A stretch of DNA of 64,000 nt from Micropruina sp. (GTDB taxonomy: Bacteria > Actinomycetota > Actinomycetes > Propionibacteriales > Propionibacteriaceae). The DNA lies in the NCBI GenBank assembly GCA_016716635.1, contig JADJVZ010000013.1, forward strand, positions 248,001-312,000, in the 5' to 3' direction. Positions 61,908 to 64,000 of the stretch are shown piece after piece. A model generated the notes under the pieces. That model searched no databases and was not told the origin of the DNA. It saw nothing but the letters and a program-made list of their open reading frames with translations. The translations under genes and the position numbers were made by a program. The number at the start of each line of letters is the position of its first letter. The stretch's first letter is position 1.

Positions 61908-64000
61908 ATGGCTGACGACATCAACGACCCGTTTGGCGACGATCCGGTGACCCCCGAGAACGTGGAGCCGGCATCGGCGGGCCTCGTGCCCACGCACTCG
62001 AAGACCGAGGAAATCGACCTCAACGACGAGGTGCAGCGCTCTTATCTCGACTACGCGATGAGCGTCATCGTGTCCCGGGCGCTGCCCGATGTGCGCGACG
62101 GCCTCAAGCCCGTCCATCGCCGTGTTATCTACACGATGTACGACGGCGGCTATCGTCCGGACCGGGGCTGGAACAAGTGCTCGCGCGTCGTTGGTGACGT
62201 CATGGGCAAGCTGCACCCGCACGGCGACTCGGCGATTTACGACACCTTGGTGCGCCTGGCGCAGCCGTGGGTGATGCGCGCGCCGCTGGTGTCGGGGCAG
62301 GGCAACTTCGGTTCGCCGGGCAACGACGGCGCCGCGGCCATGCGGTACACCGAGTGCAAGATGGCGCCGCTGGCCATGGAGATGGTCCGCGATATCGACC
62401 AGGGCACGGTCGACTTCAAGCCGAACTACGACAACAAGGAGACCGAGCCGGTCGTGCTGCCGGCGCGGTTCCCGAACCTGCTCATCAACGGCTCCACGGG
62501 TATCGCGGTCGGCATGGCCACGAACATCCCCACGCACAACATGCGCGAGGTGGCGGAGGCCGTCCAGTGGCTGCTGAAGAACCCCGAGGCGACCAAGGAG
62601 GAGCTGCTCGAAGCCGCCCTTGAGCGCATCAAGGGGCCGGACTTCCCCAACGGCGCGCTGATCGTCGGACGCAAGGGCATCGAGGACGCCTACCGCACCG
62701 GTCGCGGCTCGGTCATCATGCGTGCGGTCATCAACATCGAGGAAGACAACAAGGGACGCACCCAGCTCGTCGTCACCGAGTTGCCGCACCAGTGCAACCC
62801 CGACAACCTGGCCTTGAAGATCGCCGAGCTCGTCAACGCGGGCAAGCTTTCGGGCATCTCGGACATTCGCGACGATTCGTCCGGCCGTACCGGTCAGCGC
62901 CTGGTGATTCTGCTCAAGCGCGACGCTCAGCCGCGCGTGGTGATGAACAACCTCTACAAGCACACCCAGCTGCAGGACACCTTCGGCTGCAACATGCTGG
63001 CGCTCGTCGACGACGTGCCCCGCACGCTGCGCCTCGACCAGTTCATCAGCCACTGGGTGAAGCACCAGATGCAGGTCATTCAGCGTCGGACGGCGTATCG
63101 CCTGGCCGAGGCTGAGAAGCAGGCTCACGTGTGGCGCGGTTACGTGTTGGCGTTGGACGCGTTGGACGACGTGATTGCGTTGATCCGACGGAGCCCCGAC
63201 ACCGAGACCGCCCGCTCGGGCTTGATGACGCTGCTCGGCGTGGACGAGATTCAGGCCCAGGCCATTCTCGACCTGCAGCTGCGGCGTCTGGCGGCCCTCG
63301 AGCGGCAGAAGATCGCCGATCGTCTGGCCGAACTCGAGATCACCATTGCTGACCTCGAAGACATCCTGGCCAAGCCTGAGCGCCAGCGTTCGATCATCTC
63401 CAACGAGCTCACCGAGATCGTCGACAAGTACGGCGACGAGCGTCGCACGCGGATCATCGCCGCCGATGGTGATTTGTCTGATGAGGACTTCATCCCCGAC
63501 GAGGACATGGTCGTCACCATTACCCACGGTGGTTACGCCAAGCGCACCCGCGCCGACGCCTACCGGCTGCAGCGCCGGGGCGGCAAGGGCGTGAAGGGGG
63601 CCAACCTGCGCGTCGATGACGAGGTCGAGCACTTGTTCGCGACCACGTCCCATCACTGGATTCTGTTCTTCACCAACCTCGGACGCGTCTACCGCGCCAA
63701 GGTGTGGCAGCTGCCCGAGGCCGGACGCGACGCCAAGGGCGGCCACGTCGCTGGCCTCTTGTCGTTCTTGCCCGATGAGCGCATTGCGCAGGTGCTGACG
63801 ATCCGCGGCTATGACGCCTCGCCGTACCTGTTGCTCGCGACCCGCGCCGGCTTGGTCAAGAAGACCGAGCTCACCGCTTATGACAGCCCGCGCCAGGCCG
63901 GCGTCATCGCGGTGAACTTCCGCACCGAGGGTGATGAGCTCATCGGGGCGGCGCTGTGTGGTCCGGACGATGACGTGTTGCTGATCTCCCGCAAGGGCAT
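61908..64000 (+). CDS. gyrA: DNA gyrase subunit A (partial, runs off the window)
   Basis: About 697 codons are visible. Starts MADDINDPFGDDPVTPENVE with an acidic extension, then DYAMSVIVSRALPDVRDGLK. The quinolone-determining region is GDVMGKLHPHGDSAIYDTLV; the positions equal to E. coli Ser83 and Asp87 are Ser and Asp, so no classic resistance change is present. The catalytic Tyr is in AMRYTECKM. LQRRGGKGVKG near 63570 is the GyrA box needed for DNA wrapping. The remaining C-terminal propeller lies beyond the end. Confidence 0.97.
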   Translation, partial: MADDINDPFGDDPVTPENVEPASAGLVPTHSKTEEIDLNDEVQRSYLDYAMSVIVSRALPDVRDGLKPVHRRVIYTMYDGGYRPDRGWNKCSRVVGDVMGKLHPHGDSAIYDTLVRLAQPWVMRAPLVSGQGNFGSPGNDGAAAMRYTECKMAPLAMEMVRDIDQGTVDFKPNYDNKETEPVVLPARFPNLLINGSTGIAVGMATNIPTHNMREVAEAVQWLLKNPEATKEELLEAALERIKGPDFPNGALIVGRKGIEDAYRTGRGSVIMRAVINIEEDNKGRTQLVVTELPHQCNPDNLALKIAELVNAGKLSGISDIRDDSSGRTGQRLVILLKRDAQPRVVMNNLYKHTQLQDTFGCNMLALVDDVPRTLRLDQFISHWVKHQMQVIQRRTAYRLAEAEKQAHVWRGYVLALDALDDVIALIRRSPDTETARSGLMTLLGVDEIQAQAILDLQLRRLAALERQKIADRLAELEITIADLEDILAKPERQRSIISNELTEIVDKYGDERRTRIIAADGDLSDEDFIPDEDMVVTITHGGYAKRTRADAYRLQRRGGKGVKGANLRVDDEVEHLFATTSHHWILFFTNLGRVYRAKVWQLPEAGRDAKGGHVAGLLSFLPDERIAQVLTIRGYDASPYLLLATRAGLVKKTELTAYDSPRQAGVIAVNFRTEGDELIGAALCGPDDDVLLISRKG

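Noticed and set aside
61764..63746. Long open frame opposite gyrA (660 codons)
   Set aside because: Antisense shadow of gyrA, with low-complexity composition and no recognisable domain.

Overview
High-GC actinobacterial chromosome segment carrying the replication origin. The dnaA, dnaN, recF, DUF721, gyrB, gyrA order, the opposite-strand rpmH-rnpA-yidD-yidC-jag-rsmG operon, parA/parB with exact parS sites, trxB-trxA and a SigR/SigH-type promoter all point to Actinomycetota. A Propionibacteriales-like member is plausible, but I could not test this.

Layout. 0-19 kb: accessory flank. It holds the tail of a secreted sialidase-like protein, a glycine-rich Tat-exported protein, a paralog pair plus a decayed third copy, an ABC exporter facing a two-component system, a frameshifted Fic gene, a UGT-like glycosyltransferase, class I fumarase with a YcxB-like gene, an IS110 remnant, an EthD-like protein, and a three-gene flavinylation/transmembrane electron-transfer operon (ferric-reductase-like protein, FMN-binding protein, ApbE). 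19-25 kb: GDPD, trxB-trxA, SURF1, DUF3817, parB-parA.

25-47.5 kb: parA and rsmG, adjacent in most actinobacteria, are separated here by about 22.5 kb of accessory genes. These include two glycine-rich proteins in mirror orientation around ubiB and a decayed inverted ubiB 5' copy, an HxlR/NAD(P)-binding pair with a palindromic operator, a UvrA-like ABC ATPase, a lipoprotein, an orphan glucose-6-phosphate dehydrogenase, a patatin/CHAT-protease/metallo-beta-lactamase-fold operon, DinB, HAD and MFS genes. A decayed copy of the rsmG 3' end lies just before the real rsmG.

47.5-64 kb: rsmG, jag, yidC, yidD, rnpA, rpmH (minus strand), then dnaA, an extra Pro/Tyr-rich membrane-protein gene, the probable oriC, dnaN, recF, DUF721, a tandem palindromic repeat, DUF1801, three tandem paralogous four-helix membrane proteins, gyrB, and gyrA running off the window.

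Intergenic DNA is rich in palindromic repeats of at least three families, one with compensated changes between copies. No tRNA, rRNA or CRISPR array was seen. The best candidate for an undescribed system is the patatin-CHAT-MBL operon at 38.4-42.7 kb. Second is the glycine-rich exported family of three paralogs. Coordinates of starts follow ribosome-binding sites where these were informative.
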